NCBI RefSeq assembly: GCF_900142645.1
Contig: NZ_FRBP01000012.1
Location: 1-64,000, forward strand
Origin: Eubacterium callanderi
Lineage (GTDB): Bacteria; Bacillota; Clostridia; Eubacteriales; Eubacteriaceae
Length of the DNA: 64,000 nucleotides
Direction of reading: 5' to 3'
The notes beneath the pieces were generated by a model. It had not been told where the DNA came from, searched no databases, and was given only the letters and a program-made list of their open reading frames with translations. This document shows, piece after piece, positions 7,635 to 16,737 of the stretch (positions within the stretch are counted from its first letter, which is position 1; every line of letters begins with the position of its first letter). A program made the translations under genes and the position numbers.

Positions 7635-7674
7635 CCCCGGCCAGCGCCAAAGTGGCCGGGGGTCTCCTTTTTTT
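7635..7674 (+). terminator. Plus-strand terminator-like hairpin without an evident upstream gene
   Basis: CCCCGGCCA pairs with TGGCCGGGG, then a T-run at 7667-7674. The nearest plus-strand gene ends at 7077 and already has its own terminator, so the transcript this would stop is unknown; on the minus strand it would be a 5'-leader hairpin of the coiled-coil gene. Confidence 0.6.
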
Positions 7675-7736
7675 GATGATTCTATTTTAGCATGAAAGCT
7701 TTAAAGAAAGATTTATCTTTTCCACAAAATCCGGTA

Positions 7737-9317
7737 TTACGGATTATCTTTTTTATAAATATCCAGATCTCCCCGGCTGTAGTCATCATATTGACGCAGG
7801 TGCTTCATAGCGCGGTAATAAGAAGCCATCATCAATACCATTAAAAGCGCAATGGGCAGGCCGCATACAATGGAAGCCGTCTGCAGAGCCTCTGTTCCGC
7901 CCACACTCAGCAAAACAGCGACGGTTACCGCCATTATGCTCCCCCAGAATATACTGATGCTCCTGGGCGGTGTCGCCTCTCCTGTTACATCTTTAAACTG
8001 TTTCATAGACATGGCGGATATGGACATGGTCATCGACTCGGCCAACGTGACAAAAGACAATACCACGATAACAAGGGCTGCCACGTTCATGACGGTACTC
8101 CACGGCAGCTGTTTAAAGAAAGCGTACAGGGCCATGTCTGATCCGGTTTGCTCAATGAGCTCACCGATGTTGGCGCCGTAAAATTTTTCAAGAAGAATGC
8201 TTCCTCCGCCAAAAATACCAAACCAGGCAAAGGAAAACACTACTGGCGCGATGAGATTTATGACCACAAATTCCCGTATGGTGCGCCCATAGGCCAGCTT
8301 TACTAAAAACAGGCCGATCAGCGGCGCAAAGACCATCCACCAGGTGTTAAAGAATACATTATTAGCTCCGATCCACCCTGTTTTCTCAATGGGGTCAAGA
8401 AACAGGGACAGGTTGATAAAATCATTAAAATACTGCCCCACAGCCGTAATGGTCAATTCCGTTACACCTACAGGGTCTACTGCAATAAAGGCAAACACCA
8501 AAACGAAAAAGTATAGCACGGTATTCAGGTTGCTGATGTATGTAATCCCCCGGTGCAGCCCCGAGATGCTGGACAGCGTATAAAACAGGGTGATCACTGC
8601 TATGATCACAACCCAGCTGTACAAATTGCTTGTAAATCCCATAATAATATCGAATCCCCGGGCGATCTGCAGTGTGGCGAATCCGAGTGAAGTCGCGATT
8701 CCTGCAATGATCGCGAAAATAACCAGTGCATCGACGGCATTTCCGGCTGCGCCATAGATTTTATCCCCCGCCAGAGGGTACAGCGCCGTACAAACCCGAT
8801 AATCTTTTTTGCTGTTATAGATTAAGAATACAACGCTCAGGCCTGCCGCTGTATAAATTGAGTAGGGATGGATACACCAGTGCAGAAAGGTATATTTCAA
8901 GGCGCCGAAAACAGCGGCGCTGGATAAAGGCGCAGCGTTTAAAAATGGCGGAGGATTATATATAAACTGTATCGGCTCATAGACACCGTAGTAATTAATC
9001 CCCACTGCTATTCCTGAGGTCAAGGCGATTGCAAACCAGACAAATTTATTTATCCTGGGCACTGCCTCCGGGCCTCCCAGCCGGATTTTTCCATATTTGC
9101 TAAAACCAGCCCACAGGCAAAATATAATGGCCGAAAACGCAACAAGCGTGATAAACCATGTGAAATATTTCAATACAAACGCAAGTGCTGTGTCAGCAGC
9201 TCTTGAAAATGCATCTGGCGCAATGCAGGCAAAGGCCACAAAGAAAATAAGGGCGGCTCCGGAAATCAGCAGCACATACCAGTTGACCATTTTCAGTATC
9301 TTTCTGTTTTTATACAT
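7737..9317 (-). CDS. BCCT-family betaine/carnitine/choline transporter
   Basis: This 526-aa protein with about 12 TM helices matches the BCCT family of quaternary-amine transporters. It has GIAVGINYYGVYEPIQFIY, corresponding to the TM3-4 segment where many members have Trp in place of Tyr, and SFAWFGIFGGG in the TM8 region. It lies at the end of the mttB cluster and presumably brings in a trimethylated or quaternary amine for the methyltransferases. An AAGGAGAGG ribosome site precedes it. The hairpin at 9336-9367 separates it from the upstream mttB gene, so expression is likely lower or separately set. Exact substrate unknown. Confidence 0.92.
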   Translation of the reverse strand: MYKNRKILKMVNWYVLLISGAALIFFVAFACIAPDAFSRAADTALAFVLKYFTWFITLVAFSAIIFCLWAGFSKYGKIRLGGPEAVPRINKFVWFAIALTSGIAVGINYYGVYEPIQFIYNPPPFLNAAPLSSAAVFGALKYTFLHWCIHPYSIYTAAGLSVVFLIYNSKKDYRVCTALYPLAGDKIYGAAGNAVDALVIFAIIAGIATSLGFATLQIARGFDIIMGFTSNLYSWVVIIAVITLFYTLSSISGLHRGITYISNLNTVLYFFVLVFAFIAVDPVGVTELTITAVGQYFNDFINLSLFLDPIEKTGWIGANNVFFNTWWMVFAPLIGLFLVKLAYGRTIREFVVINLIAPVVFSFAWFGIFGGGSILLEKFYGANIGELIEQTGSDMALYAFFKQLPWSTVMNVAALVIVVLSFVTLAESMTMSISAMSMKQFKDVTGEATPPRSISIFWGSIMAVTVAVLLSVGGTEALQTASIVCGLPIALLMVLMMASYYRAMKHLRQYDDYSRGDLDIYKKDNP

Positions 9318-9335
9318 AGCGATTCCTCTCCTTTT

Positions 9336-9367
9336 AAAAAAGCAGAGACAAGCTGCCTCTGCTTTTT
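9336..9367. terminator. Intrinsic terminator/attenuator between mttB-like gene and BCCT gene
   Basis: AAAAAGCAGAG and CTCTGCTTTTT with T-runs in both directions, inside the presumed operon, just before the BCCT ribosome-binding site. Confidence 0.75.
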
Positions 9368-9371
9368 AAAC

Positions 9372-10805
9372 TTATATCCCCAGCCTGTAGCATTCCGGAA
9401 TATACGGTTCAATGACGGATAAACGGTCCTTTGAAATTTCCGGAGGCCGATAGCTCTCCAACCGCTTTTTTACAGCTGGCTCCATCGATTCCTTTAAAGA
9501 TTTTGAGCCGCTGTTTTGCCATTGGTTTGGGTCTTCCTTGTTCATGTATTGCGACTGGTAGAATTCTTCCCGGTACATTTTGGGCGTCCTTCCCTTTAAG
9601 AACGTTCCCCTCGCACCTGTCGCCTTGATTTCCTCAAAACAGAAGCGGTCTTCTGAACAGTTTACTCCCCTCAGCAGATGTGTGGTCATTTGTATGATCT
9701 CTTCATCCATCAGAAACTTTTCAAAATTTATGACATTGAAGGTTCCCAGTGTCCCGCAGGCATGCTCGATAAAATTAGACCCACAGTCCAGACTTGCGTA
9801 AAGCATCATCATGCTCTCAATGCCTGACTGGGCATCAAAATCTTTTGCGTCACTGAGCCCGCCGCCTGTCCTGAAGGGTAAGTGATAATAATCCGCAAGC
9901 CCTGCCGTTACATAGCAGACCAGCGCCGTCTCGGGCGACCCAATGCTCAGCTGAATGGTGTGCATATTCGTTGATGCTGAGGTATTACCATAGATTACCG
10001 GTATACCTGGTCTCAAAAGCTGGGCCAGCATAATCCCGGCCAGCTGCTCGGCGTTTGTCATGGCCATCATCGAGGCAACAGACGGCGGCGCTGTCATCAG
10101 CGGCATAGCGCAGGGCACAATCCACAGGGGCTGGTTCGCTTCACAGGTCGCAAACAATTTCTCGATGGGCGCATTATCGAAGGTAAGCGGGGACAGGGAG
10201 TTCAGCATTGGCAGAATATGGTATTTGTCATTGCCCTCAAAACGGTTGACAATCTGTATGGTTTCTTTAAACAATGCCCTTAAGTGGCTCTCTTTTCCGG
10301 AAGCCAATGTGTTGGGATAAAGCGTCACCGTCGGCTTATTGGCATATTTCATTTGAAGCGCCATATTGGCAAAAGTTTTTTGTTCGGGTGTAAAATTTGG
10401 GGTTTTTGTCAAAAGGTTAATATGCGACCCTGTGATCACCGGGCTGGTATCCGCCAGCTTAAACTGGTCAAATATATCCGCATTATCCATTTTTCTTATT
10501 TCTTTGCCTGTCTGAATATAAATGTTGCTCCCAAGCGGCCTGAAAACAGTATTATCTCCCCCTATTACCAAATCGCCCTTAAAGGAAGAAAGAATGAACT
10601 GAGACGGGATATTCTGCAGGGCCTCCATCAATGTTTTTTCATCTATAAATACCGTGTCATTTTCCACCCGGACGCCGTGAGCTTTAAATACCTCCAGCGC
10701 TTCCTGGTTTTCAAACTTTACCCCAACCTCGCTGAGAATGCGCAATGTCTGCTCATGGATTTTTTCAATCCCTTGTTTTGAGATGTATTTTTCATAGGAT
10801 TTCAT
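9372..10805 (-). CDS. MttB-superfamily methyltransferase (non-pyrrolysine), copy 1
   Basis: A 477-aa member of the trimethylamine methyltransferase (MttB) superfamily. The reading frame is uninterrupted, so it lacks the in-frame amber/pyrrolysine of true MttB and belongs to the MtgB/MtpB/MtcB/MtyB type that demethylates quaternary amines onto a corrinoid protein. Typical blocks are MPLMTAPPSVASMMAMTNAE mid-protein, YGNTSASTNM, FRTGGGLSDAKDFDAQSG and the C-terminal GRTPKMYREEFY. It shares its architecture with the three other copies here. No corrinoid protein gene is adjacent. Soluble; substrate unknown. Confidence 0.93.
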   Translation of the reverse strand: MKSYEKYISKQGIEKIHEQTLRILSEVGVKFENQEALEVFKAHGVRVENDTVFIDEKTLMEALQNIPSQFILSSFKGDLVIGGDNTVFRPLGSNIYIQTGKEIRKMDNADIFDQFKLADTSPVITGSHINLLTKTPNFTPEQKTFANMALQMKYANKPTVTLYPNTLASGKESHLRALFKETIQIVNRFEGNDKYHILPMLNSLSPLTFDNAPIEKLFATCEANQPLWIVPCAMPLMTAPPSVASMMAMTNAEQLAGIMLAQLLRPGIPVIYGNTSASTNMHTIQLSIGSPETALVCYVTAGLADYYHLPFRTGGGLSDAKDFDAQSGIESMMMLYASLDCGSNFIEHACGTLGTFNVINFEKFLMDEEIIQMTTHLLRGVNCSEDRFCFEEIKATGARGTFLKGRTPKMYREEFYQSQYMNKEDPNQWQNSGSKSLKESMEPAVKKRLESYRPPEISKDRLSVIEPYIPECYRLGI

Positions 10806-10827
10806 CGCTGTTCCCTTACATCCCGCC

Positions 10828-12267
10828 TTAAATTATTTCCTTATACGCATCGGGCAGATAAGGCTGAAGCAGATCGTTCTGCTCTTTTGTAATTTCCGGC
10901 ACTGTGTAAGATGCCAGGCGCTTTTCAACGTCCTGCTGAGCGACATCCGCCACGCTGATACTTCCCTTATTCTGCCATTGGTTCGGGTCATCCTTATTAA
11001 AATATCGGGCGAGATAAACCTCTTCACGGTACATCTTGGGGGTACGGCCTGTCAGGAAGGCGCCCCTCGGGCCAACCTTTTTAAGAGTATCCATGCAGAA
11101 TTTTTCATCACTGCAATCAATTCCCGCAAATAACCGCTGATTCATTCTCTGAATTTCTTCATCGATCAGGAACTTACGAAAGTCGGTTACATTAAATGAC
11201 CCCATGCAGCCGCAGGCATGTAAAACAATATCGGCGTTGACGTCCTGTGTCGCAGTAATCATCATCATGGATTCAGCCCCTGCCTGAATATCTGCATCTT
11301 TCGCATCGCTGAGCGAGCCGCCGGTTCTGAAGGGCAGTCCATAGTAGTCTGCCAAACCGGCGGTCGCGTAAACGACCAATGCGCATTCGGGCGCTCCGAT
11401 TGCAAGCTGGACGGTCCGCATATCTGTCGCGCCCGAGGTGTTTCCGTAAACAACCGGCACATTCGGATTTAATAATTTCGCCAGTACATAACCACCCAGC
11501 ACCTCGGCGTTTGTCATTGCCACCATCGAAGCAATGGAAGGCGGCGCTGTCATGAGCGGCATGGCGCAGGGAGCGAACATGATGCCCTGATTTGCCTCAC
11601 AGAGGACAAATACCCGTTCTAACGGATCGTGATCCATGGTGAGCGGCGATAAAGTATTTAAAATATAAACATTATGTACCGCGTCGTTTCCTTCAAAATC
11701 ATTTAAAAGCTGTACGCTTTTTTCAAAGGCTTCTTTGATGGCTTTTTTATCGGACAGCGCAAAGGTGTTAGCGGTTGTCAGAAACAGCGGCTTATGCCCG
11801 TACTTTAAGATCAGGGCAATGTTGCTGAATATCTTTTGGTCTAAGGTAAAGCCCTTGGAGTAATCTTGGAAATAATTGATGGTTCCAAAATCAAGGATAT
11901 CGCTGGTATCCTCGAGCTTAAACTGGTTAAGTGTATCCTCATTGCTCATTTTCCGAATGGCCCCATCCGGATAATGACAATACACATTGCCGCCGATGGC
12001 GCCATTATATTGTTTGCCGCTGCCGATTTCCAGATCCCCTTTACAGGATTTTACCGTAAAGGAGCGCTGCGCGTGGCGGAGAGCTTCATTCACCATTTTT
12101 TCATCAATAAAAACGGTTTGCCCTTCCACACGGGCCCCATGTCTCCTGAAAACCTCCAGGGCTTTCTCATGCTCAAACCGCATACCGATTTCTGATAAAA
12201 TTTTTAATGAGTATTCATGAATTTTTTCAATTTCTTCTCTGGATATAAAACGTTCATAGCTTTTCAT
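10828..12267 (-). CDS. MttB-superfamily methyltransferase (non-pyrrolysine), copy 2
   Basis: 479 aa, same fold and blocks as copy 1: ERFISREEIEKIHE at the N-terminus, APCAMPLMTAPPSIASMVAM, FRTGGSLSDAKDADIQAG and GRTPKMYREEVY. The frame has no amber codon. In copies 2 and 4 the segment reads GGSLSDAK, and in 1 and 3 GGGLSDAK or GGALSDAK, pointing to specificity differences around the active-site barrel. It begins 23 bases after the stop of the enhancer-binding regulator, with GGAG before the ATG, so it is likely cotranscribed with that regulator. Confidence 0.93.
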   Translation of the reverse strand: MKSYERFISREEIEKIHEYSLKILSEIGMRFEHEKALEVFRRHGARVEGQTVFIDEKMVNEALRHAQRSFTVKSCKGDLEIGSGKQYNGAIGGNVYCHYPDGAIRKMSNEDTLNQFKLEDTSDILDFGTINYFQDYSKGFTLDQKIFSNIALILKYGHKPLFLTTANTFALSDKKAIKEAFEKSVQLLNDFEGNDAVHNVYILNTLSPLTMDHDPLERVFVLCEANQGIMFAPCAMPLMTAPPSIASMVAMTNAEVLGGYVLAKLLNPNVPVVYGNTSGATDMRTVQLAIGAPECALVVYATAGLADYYGLPFRTGGSLSDAKDADIQAGAESMMMITATQDVNADIVLHACGCMGSFNVTDFRKFLIDEEIQRMNQRLFAGIDCSDEKFCMDTLKKVGPRGAFLTGRTPKMYREEVYLARYFNKDDPNQWQNKGSISVADVAQQDVEKRLASYTVPEITKEQNDLLQPYLPDAYKEII

Positions 12268-12290
12268 TTTTCATTCTCCAATCTGGATAT

Positions 12291-13742
12291 CTATCCGGAA
12301 ATTTTATATTTTCTCATTTTATTTTGTAAATTCTGTCTTGAAATATTCAAAAGCCTTGCCGCCTGAGTCACATTATTTTTATTTTGTTTTAATGCCTTAA
12401 TAATGGTTTCTTTTTCAAAATTATCGACCATCTCCCTGAGATTTTTGTTGGCGCCTAAGCTCAGCGAAGCCGTCTGTTTTTCTTCGATCGCCTTGTAGCG
12501 GTCCAGCAGGTATTCTGGCAGACATGCGCTTTCCAGCGCGTAACAGTCGTTTCCGGCCAAATACAGGCTTTGTGTAATGACATGCCGCAGCTCCCTTGTG
12601 TTCCCGGGCCAGTCATGCTTCAGCAGAATTTTTCTGCTTGTTTTTGACAGGCTGTTTACTTTTTTCCCAAGGAAGGCCGCGACCTCAGAAATATAATGGT
12701 TTGAAAGAGCGATAATGTCTTCTTTTCGATTTTTCAGTGGCGGCAGCTGAAGATTAAATACGCTGAGCCGGTAATAAAGGTCTGAGCGCAGCCGGTTTTC
12801 CTTGATGGCCTCAAGGGGATCCTGGTTAATGGCGGCGATGATACGGACATCCGCAACAATCTCTTTGTTCCCGCCCACTCTTCTAAACCTCTTCTCTTCC
12901 AGTACCCTCAGCAATTTGGACTGGATTGTAATGTTCATAGAATTCAGCTCATCCAGAAAAAGCGTGCCGCCTTCAGCCTCCTCAAAAAGCCCCTTCCGCT
13001 CCTTCGCACCGGTAAAGGAACCGCTCCTCACGCCAAAAAGTGTGCTCTCCAGAAGATTTTCTGGAATAGCGCTGCAGTTAACAGCCACAAAATGGTTCTT
13101 TTTCCGATCACTGATATTATGGATGCTCTGGGCAAAGACCTCTTTTCCCGTTCCCGTAGCCCCGGATATCATAATCGGCACGTCCGTCTTTCCAGCCAAC
13201 TTTGCCTTTTCAACGCACTGCTTCATTTCATTGCTTTCTCCTATGATATCCTCAAAGGTATACTGTGTGTTATTATTCAGCCTCACAGCGCCCAGCGTCC
13301 CGTTGTCATGGTTTTTCTTATTAATTGTATCAATCAGGTTAAAATACTCGGATATCTCCCGGTAGGTGCCCACGCTCATTTCAATATTCCCATTTTCATC
13401 AAAAACAGGAAAAGAATTGAAGAGCACTGTGCACTCCTTGCCGTTTTGTGTTTTATAATAGGAAAATGTGTCTTTATAGCAGCGTCCATCCTTCAGGGTA
13501 TTCAACAGTAAAGACCGGCCCTCATTCTCCAGACTGATGGTCTTATCCGGATCGTTCGGCTTATAGATTTCATTGGGGTTTTTCCCGATCGCGTCCTCTC
13601 GTTTCATTTCCTCAATGCGTTCACAGCCTTTTGAATAAGCGATAATCTTTTTGTTTTTATCGACAACCAGCACACAGAAATCCTCTATTTTTTCAAGACA
13701 TTCCGCCGGCATCAATTTTTGATCTGTTTTCCCATTTTTCAT
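12291..13742 (-). CDS. Sigma-54-dependent enhancer-binding regulator with PAS sensor domain
   Basis: A 483-aa transcriptional activator. Residues about 10-135 form a PAS domain that probably senses a small molecule or redox state. A central AAA+ domain has Walker A GATGTGKE, the sigma-54 contact loop GSFTGA (canonical GAFTGA) and Walker B GTLFLDE. A C-terminal Fis-type HTH reads NVTQAARLLNISRQNLQNKM. No receiver domain is present. It sits in the middle of the mttB operon and most likely activates the -24/-12 promoter at 18121-18138 from the palindrome at 18246-18279. It has its own sigma-A-type promoter (13771-13798). Confidence 0.93.
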   Translation of the reverse strand: MKNGKTDQKLMPAECLEKIEDFCVLVVDKNKKIIAYSKGCERIEEMKREDAIGKNPNEIYKPNDPDKTISLENEGRSLLLNTLKDGRCYKDTFSYYKTQNGKECTVLFNSFPVFDENGNIEMSVGTYREISEYFNLIDTINKKNHDNGTLGAVRLNNNTQYTFEDIIGESNEMKQCVEKAKLAGKTDVPIMISGATGTGKEVFAQSIHNISDRKKNHFVAVNCSAIPENLLESTLFGVRSGSFTGAKERKGLFEEAEGGTLFLDELNSMNITIQSKLLRVLEEKRFRRVGGNKEIVADVRIIAAINQDPLEAIKENRLRSDLYYRLSVFNLQLPPLKNRKEDIIALSNHYISEVAAFLGKKVNSLSKTSRKILLKHDWPGNTRELRHVITQSLYLAGNDCYALESACLPEYLLDRYKAIEEKQTASLSLGANKNLREMVDNFEKETIIKALKQNKNNVTQAARLLNISRQNLQNKMRKYKISG

Positions 13743-13770
13743 AAAGCACCTCTTGTTTTTTGGTGATGGT

Positions 13771-13798
13771 ATTTTAACCTAAAATACTGGTATGTCAA
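13771..13798 (-). promoter_or_regulatory. Sigma-A-type promoter of the enhancer-binding regulator
   Basis: On the minus strand TTGACA (13798-13793) and TAAAAT (13776-13771) are 16 bases apart, about 29 bases before the regulator ATG. The -10 half lies in a near-palindrome ATTTTA-ACC-TAAAAT. Confidence 0.65.
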
Positions 13799-13834
13799 AA
13801 TGGTTTTGTTCTTCATTAAGACTCACTATTTTGT

Positions 13835-15277
13835 CTATATTTTTTCTCTATACTCAACAGGAATATAGGGTGTAAGCAAGTCATTTTGTTCTTTTGTAAT
13901 ATCGGGCGCCTGATAGGAGGCAATGCGCCGCTCAACCTCCTCTCTGCAGATTTCATAAATACCTGGGGCCCCTCTGTTCATCCATTGATTAGGATCTTCT
14001 TTATTCAAAAATTGAGGAAGATAGAACTCCTGCCGATACATCTTTGGCGTTCTGCCTTTTAAAAAAGTGCCCCGCGCGCCGGTTTTTTCGATTTCATCAA
14101 GGCAGAAATGGCTTTCATCACAGTCAATACCGCTGATAAGACGGTCACACATGGCTGTTATTTCCTCATCAATAATATACTTCTCAAAGCTGATAACATT
14201 AAACGAGCCCATAATTCCACAGGCGTGCGCGACCAGATCGGCGCCGCAGTCCAGCGTTGCAAAGGTGAGCATCTCCGACTCGATTCCTGCCTGAATGTCA
14301 AAATCCTTGGCGTCACTCAGCGCTCCCCCTGTTCTGAATGGCATATGATACAAATCTGCCAGCCCTGCTGTCGCGTAACAGATCAGCGCAGACTCCGGAG
14401 CGCCGATGCTCAGCTGCAGAGTCCTCAGATTTGTACCTGCCGAGGTGTTTCCGTAAACAACCGGCAGACCCGGTCGGCAAAGCTGTGTGAGGACAATCCC
14501 TGCCAGGGTCTCAGCATTTGTCATAGCCATCATGCCCGCAATTGACGGAGGCGCTGTCAAAAGCGCCATCCCGCAGGGGCTGATCCACAACGGCTGGTTT
14601 TCATCACAATGCGCTAAAATGCGCTCAACGGGGTCATGATCATAGCATAGCGGCGACAGCGTGTTCACCCCGTAAGAAATCACATATTTTTCATCCTCCT
14701 CCACGCCTTCAAAACGTTTGACCAGCCGGATTCCCGCCGCGAAGATTTCCCGCACGCTTTCCTTCTCAGATAAGGCAAAGGTTCTTGGCATAAGCGCCAC
14801 AGGCGCTGTATGACTGTATTTTAAAGCGATCGCAATATTTGAAAATATCTTTTGTTCTTTGCTGAAATGCGCTGTTTCCAGAAAACCGTTTACGTCGTTA
14901 CTGTTGACAACCCTGCTTGTCTCACCTAATTTAAACTGCCTGATAATATCGTCATTGTGCATTTTGCGAATGCGGCCGTTCTCCGATAAATAGATCGCCC
15001 CATCTGCCGGACGCATGATTCTGGATCCGCGCCCTACCTCGTAGCTTCCTTTTAAGGAAAACCGCGTAAAGCTCTCCGGCACTGTAGCCAGCGCGTTTTG
15101 GACCATTTTTTCATTCAGATAAACCGTATCATTCTCAACCACAGCGCCATTTCTTTTGAAAATATCGAGGGCTTCCGGATGCTCAAACCGGATTCCTGTA
15201 TTTTTTAATATGTACAGGCTTTTTTCATGTATCTTTTCAATTTCTTCTTTCTTTATGTACTTTTCATATGCTTTCAT
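13835..15277 (-). CDS. MttB-superfamily methyltransferase (non-pyrrolysine), copy 3
   Basis: 480 aa with the same blocks as its neighbours (KKEEIEKIHEKSLYILKNTG; MALLTAPPSIAGMMAMTNAE; FRTGGALSDAKDFDIQAG; GRTPKMYRQEFY). The start is set at the ATG at 15277, which aligns with the other copies (MKAYEKYI) and lies five bases past the upstream gene's stop; a longer frame would run back through that gene. It should transfer a methyl group from a quaternary or tertiary amine to a corrinoid protein encoded elsewhere. Cotranscribed with copy 4. Confidence 0.92.
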   Translation of the reverse strand: MKAYEKYIKKEEIEKIHEKSLYILKNTGIRFEHPEALDIFKRNGAVVENDTVYLNEKMVQNALATVPESFTRFSLKGSYEVGRGSRIMRPADGAIYLSENGRIRKMHNDDIIRQFKLGETSRVVNSNDVNGFLETAHFSKEQKIFSNIAIALKYSHTAPVALMPRTFALSEKESVREIFAAGIRLVKRFEGVEEDEKYVISYGVNTLSPLCYDHDPVERILAHCDENQPLWISPCGMALLTAPPSIAGMMAMTNAETLAGIVLTQLCRPGLPVVYGNTSAGTNLRTLQLSIGAPESALICYATAGLADLYHMPFRTGGALSDAKDFDIQAGIESEMLTFATLDCGADLVAHACGIMGSFNVISFEKYIIDEEITAMCDRLISGIDCDESHFCLDEIEKTGARGTFLKGRTPKMYRQEFYLPQFLNKEDPNQWMNRGAPGIYEICREEVERRIASYQAPDITKEQNDLLTPYIPVEYREKI

Positions 15278-15281
15278 CGGG

Positions 15282-16718
15282 CTAGATCCCTTCCCTGTAT
15301 GCTTTCGGGATAAATGCGTCCAATAATCTGCATTGGTCTTTTGTCCGGTCTGGCGCCTCATAGGCCTCCAGACGCTTTTGAACCTCGTTCCCGGCTTTCT
15401 CCTTAATACTGATGCCCCCTTCATTCTGCCACTGATTTGGGTCCTCTTTATTGAACAAAGACGTTTTATAAAACTCTTCTCGGTACATCTTTGGTGTTCT
15501 GCCCTTCAAAAACGTTCCCCGAGGCCCAACCTTTCGGATGGCGTCAAAGCATAATTTCTCTTCCGAACAGTCAATCCCGCTTCGCTCACGCTCAAGCATG
15601 CCGATAATTTCCTCATCCATAATGAATTTTTCAAGGCTCAGTACATTAAAGGTGCCCAATGTCCCAATGGTATGGTAGATTACATCCGGCTGAACATCGA
15701 TTGTTGCCTTTAGGAGCATCATCGTTTCAGCGCCAGCCTGTCCGTCTAAATCTTTGGCGTCTGATAAGGAGCCGCCTGTTCTGAAGGGCAGGCCATAGCG
15801 GTCCGCCAGCGCAGCAGTTCCGTAGGCGATTAACGCTGTCTCGGGTGTGCCGATGGTCAGCTGAAGTGTTTTTAAGTCTGAAGAGCCAGATGTATTCCCA
15901 TAGACAAAGCCCGTTCCTGGCCGTATCAGCTGTATGAGCACCAGCCCTGCCAGTATTTCCGCATTGTTCATTGAGAGGATGCCCGCTACCGAGGGCGGTC
16001 CTGTCAGCACTGGCATTGCGCAGGGTGATAAAATCAATGGCTGTTTCTCATCGCAGGCCGCAAAAATCTTTTCGATGGGCGCGCTGTCATAGGTCAAGGG
16101 CGACAGCACGTTCAGGCTTCGGTAGCACACATACCGGTCCCTGATCCCTTCAAATTCCTTAATCAGCTGGATACCTTTCCGCGTCAAACCATAAACAGCT
16201 CCTGGGTCCAGGCCCAGGGTCATTTCATTGGCATTTATATGGCTTTTCCCCGAATATTTTAAGTCCATGGCGTAAACGCCAAATATTTTTTCCTCATCTG
16301 TAAATTGCTTTGTATCCGGAAACTGGTTCAGTACGGCGGAGTCGATGACAGGGCTCATGATTCCCATTTTAAACTGCTTAATATTGTCTTCATTCGTTGT
16401 TTTTCGGATTCTTTCCCCATCCTGAATGTAAATGTTGGAAGCAAGGGCGATTTTCATCATGCTGCCGCCGCCAATTTCCATATTTTTATAAGAACTGGAA
16501 TAAAGCATAAATTTTTCAGGCGCTGCTTGTAAGGCTGCATCCAGCATTTTCTCATCAATAAAAACGGTCTCGCCCTCTACTCTTGCACCGTTCTTTTTAA
16601 ATACCTCCAGCGCGCGCTCATTTTCAAAATTAACACCGATTTCAGATAATATCCTCAACGTATTTTCATGTATTTTTTCAACCGACGCTTTAGAAATATA
16701 CTGTTCATAGGCTTTCAT
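15282..16718 (-). CDS. MttB-superfamily methyltransferase (non-pyrrolysine), copy 4
   Basis: 478 aa, first methyltransferase of the operon, 19 bases behind the MFS gene, with GGGAGAAGG before its ATG. It carries the family blocks SPCAMPVLTGPPSVAGILSM, YGNTSGSSDLKTLQ, FRTGGSLSDAKDLDGQAG and GRTPKMYREEFY, and no amber codon. The TGPPS variant (others have TAPPS) and the longer central loop distinguish it from its three paralogues. Substrate unknown; family knowledge suggests a betaine-like methyl donor feeding acetogenesis. Confidence 0.93.
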   Translation of the reverse strand: MKAYEQYISKASVEKIHENTLRILSEIGVNFENERALEVFKKNGARVEGETVFIDEKMLDAALQAAPEKFMLYSSSYKNMEIGGGSMMKIALASNIYIQDGERIRKTTNEDNIKQFKMGIMSPVIDSAVLNQFPDTKQFTDEEKIFGVYAMDLKYSGKSHINANEMTLGLDPGAVYGLTRKGIQLIKEFEGIRDRYVCYRSLNVLSPLTYDSAPIEKIFAACDEKQPLILSPCAMPVLTGPPSVAGILSMNNAEILAGLVLIQLIRPGTGFVYGNTSGSSDLKTLQLTIGTPETALIAYGTAALADRYGLPFRTGGSLSDAKDLDGQAGAETMMLLKATIDVQPDVIYHTIGTLGTFNVLSLEKFIMDEEIIGMLERERSGIDCSEEKLCFDAIRKVGPRGTFLKGRTPKMYREEFYKTSLFNKEDPNQWQNEGGISIKEKAGNEVQKRLEAYEAPDRTKDQCRLLDAFIPKAYREGI

Positions 16719-16737
16719 ATTTTACCTTCTCCCTACT

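Noticed and set aside
13835-15424. Longer N-terminus for mttB copy 3 (start at 15424)
   Set aside because: The extra 49 codons overlap copy 4 and have no counterpart in the other three paralogues; the ATG at 15277 aligns with them.
9372-16718. Pyrrolysine-containing MttB
   Set aside because: All four frames run full length with no internal TAG codon, so these are the non-pyrrolysine subgroup.
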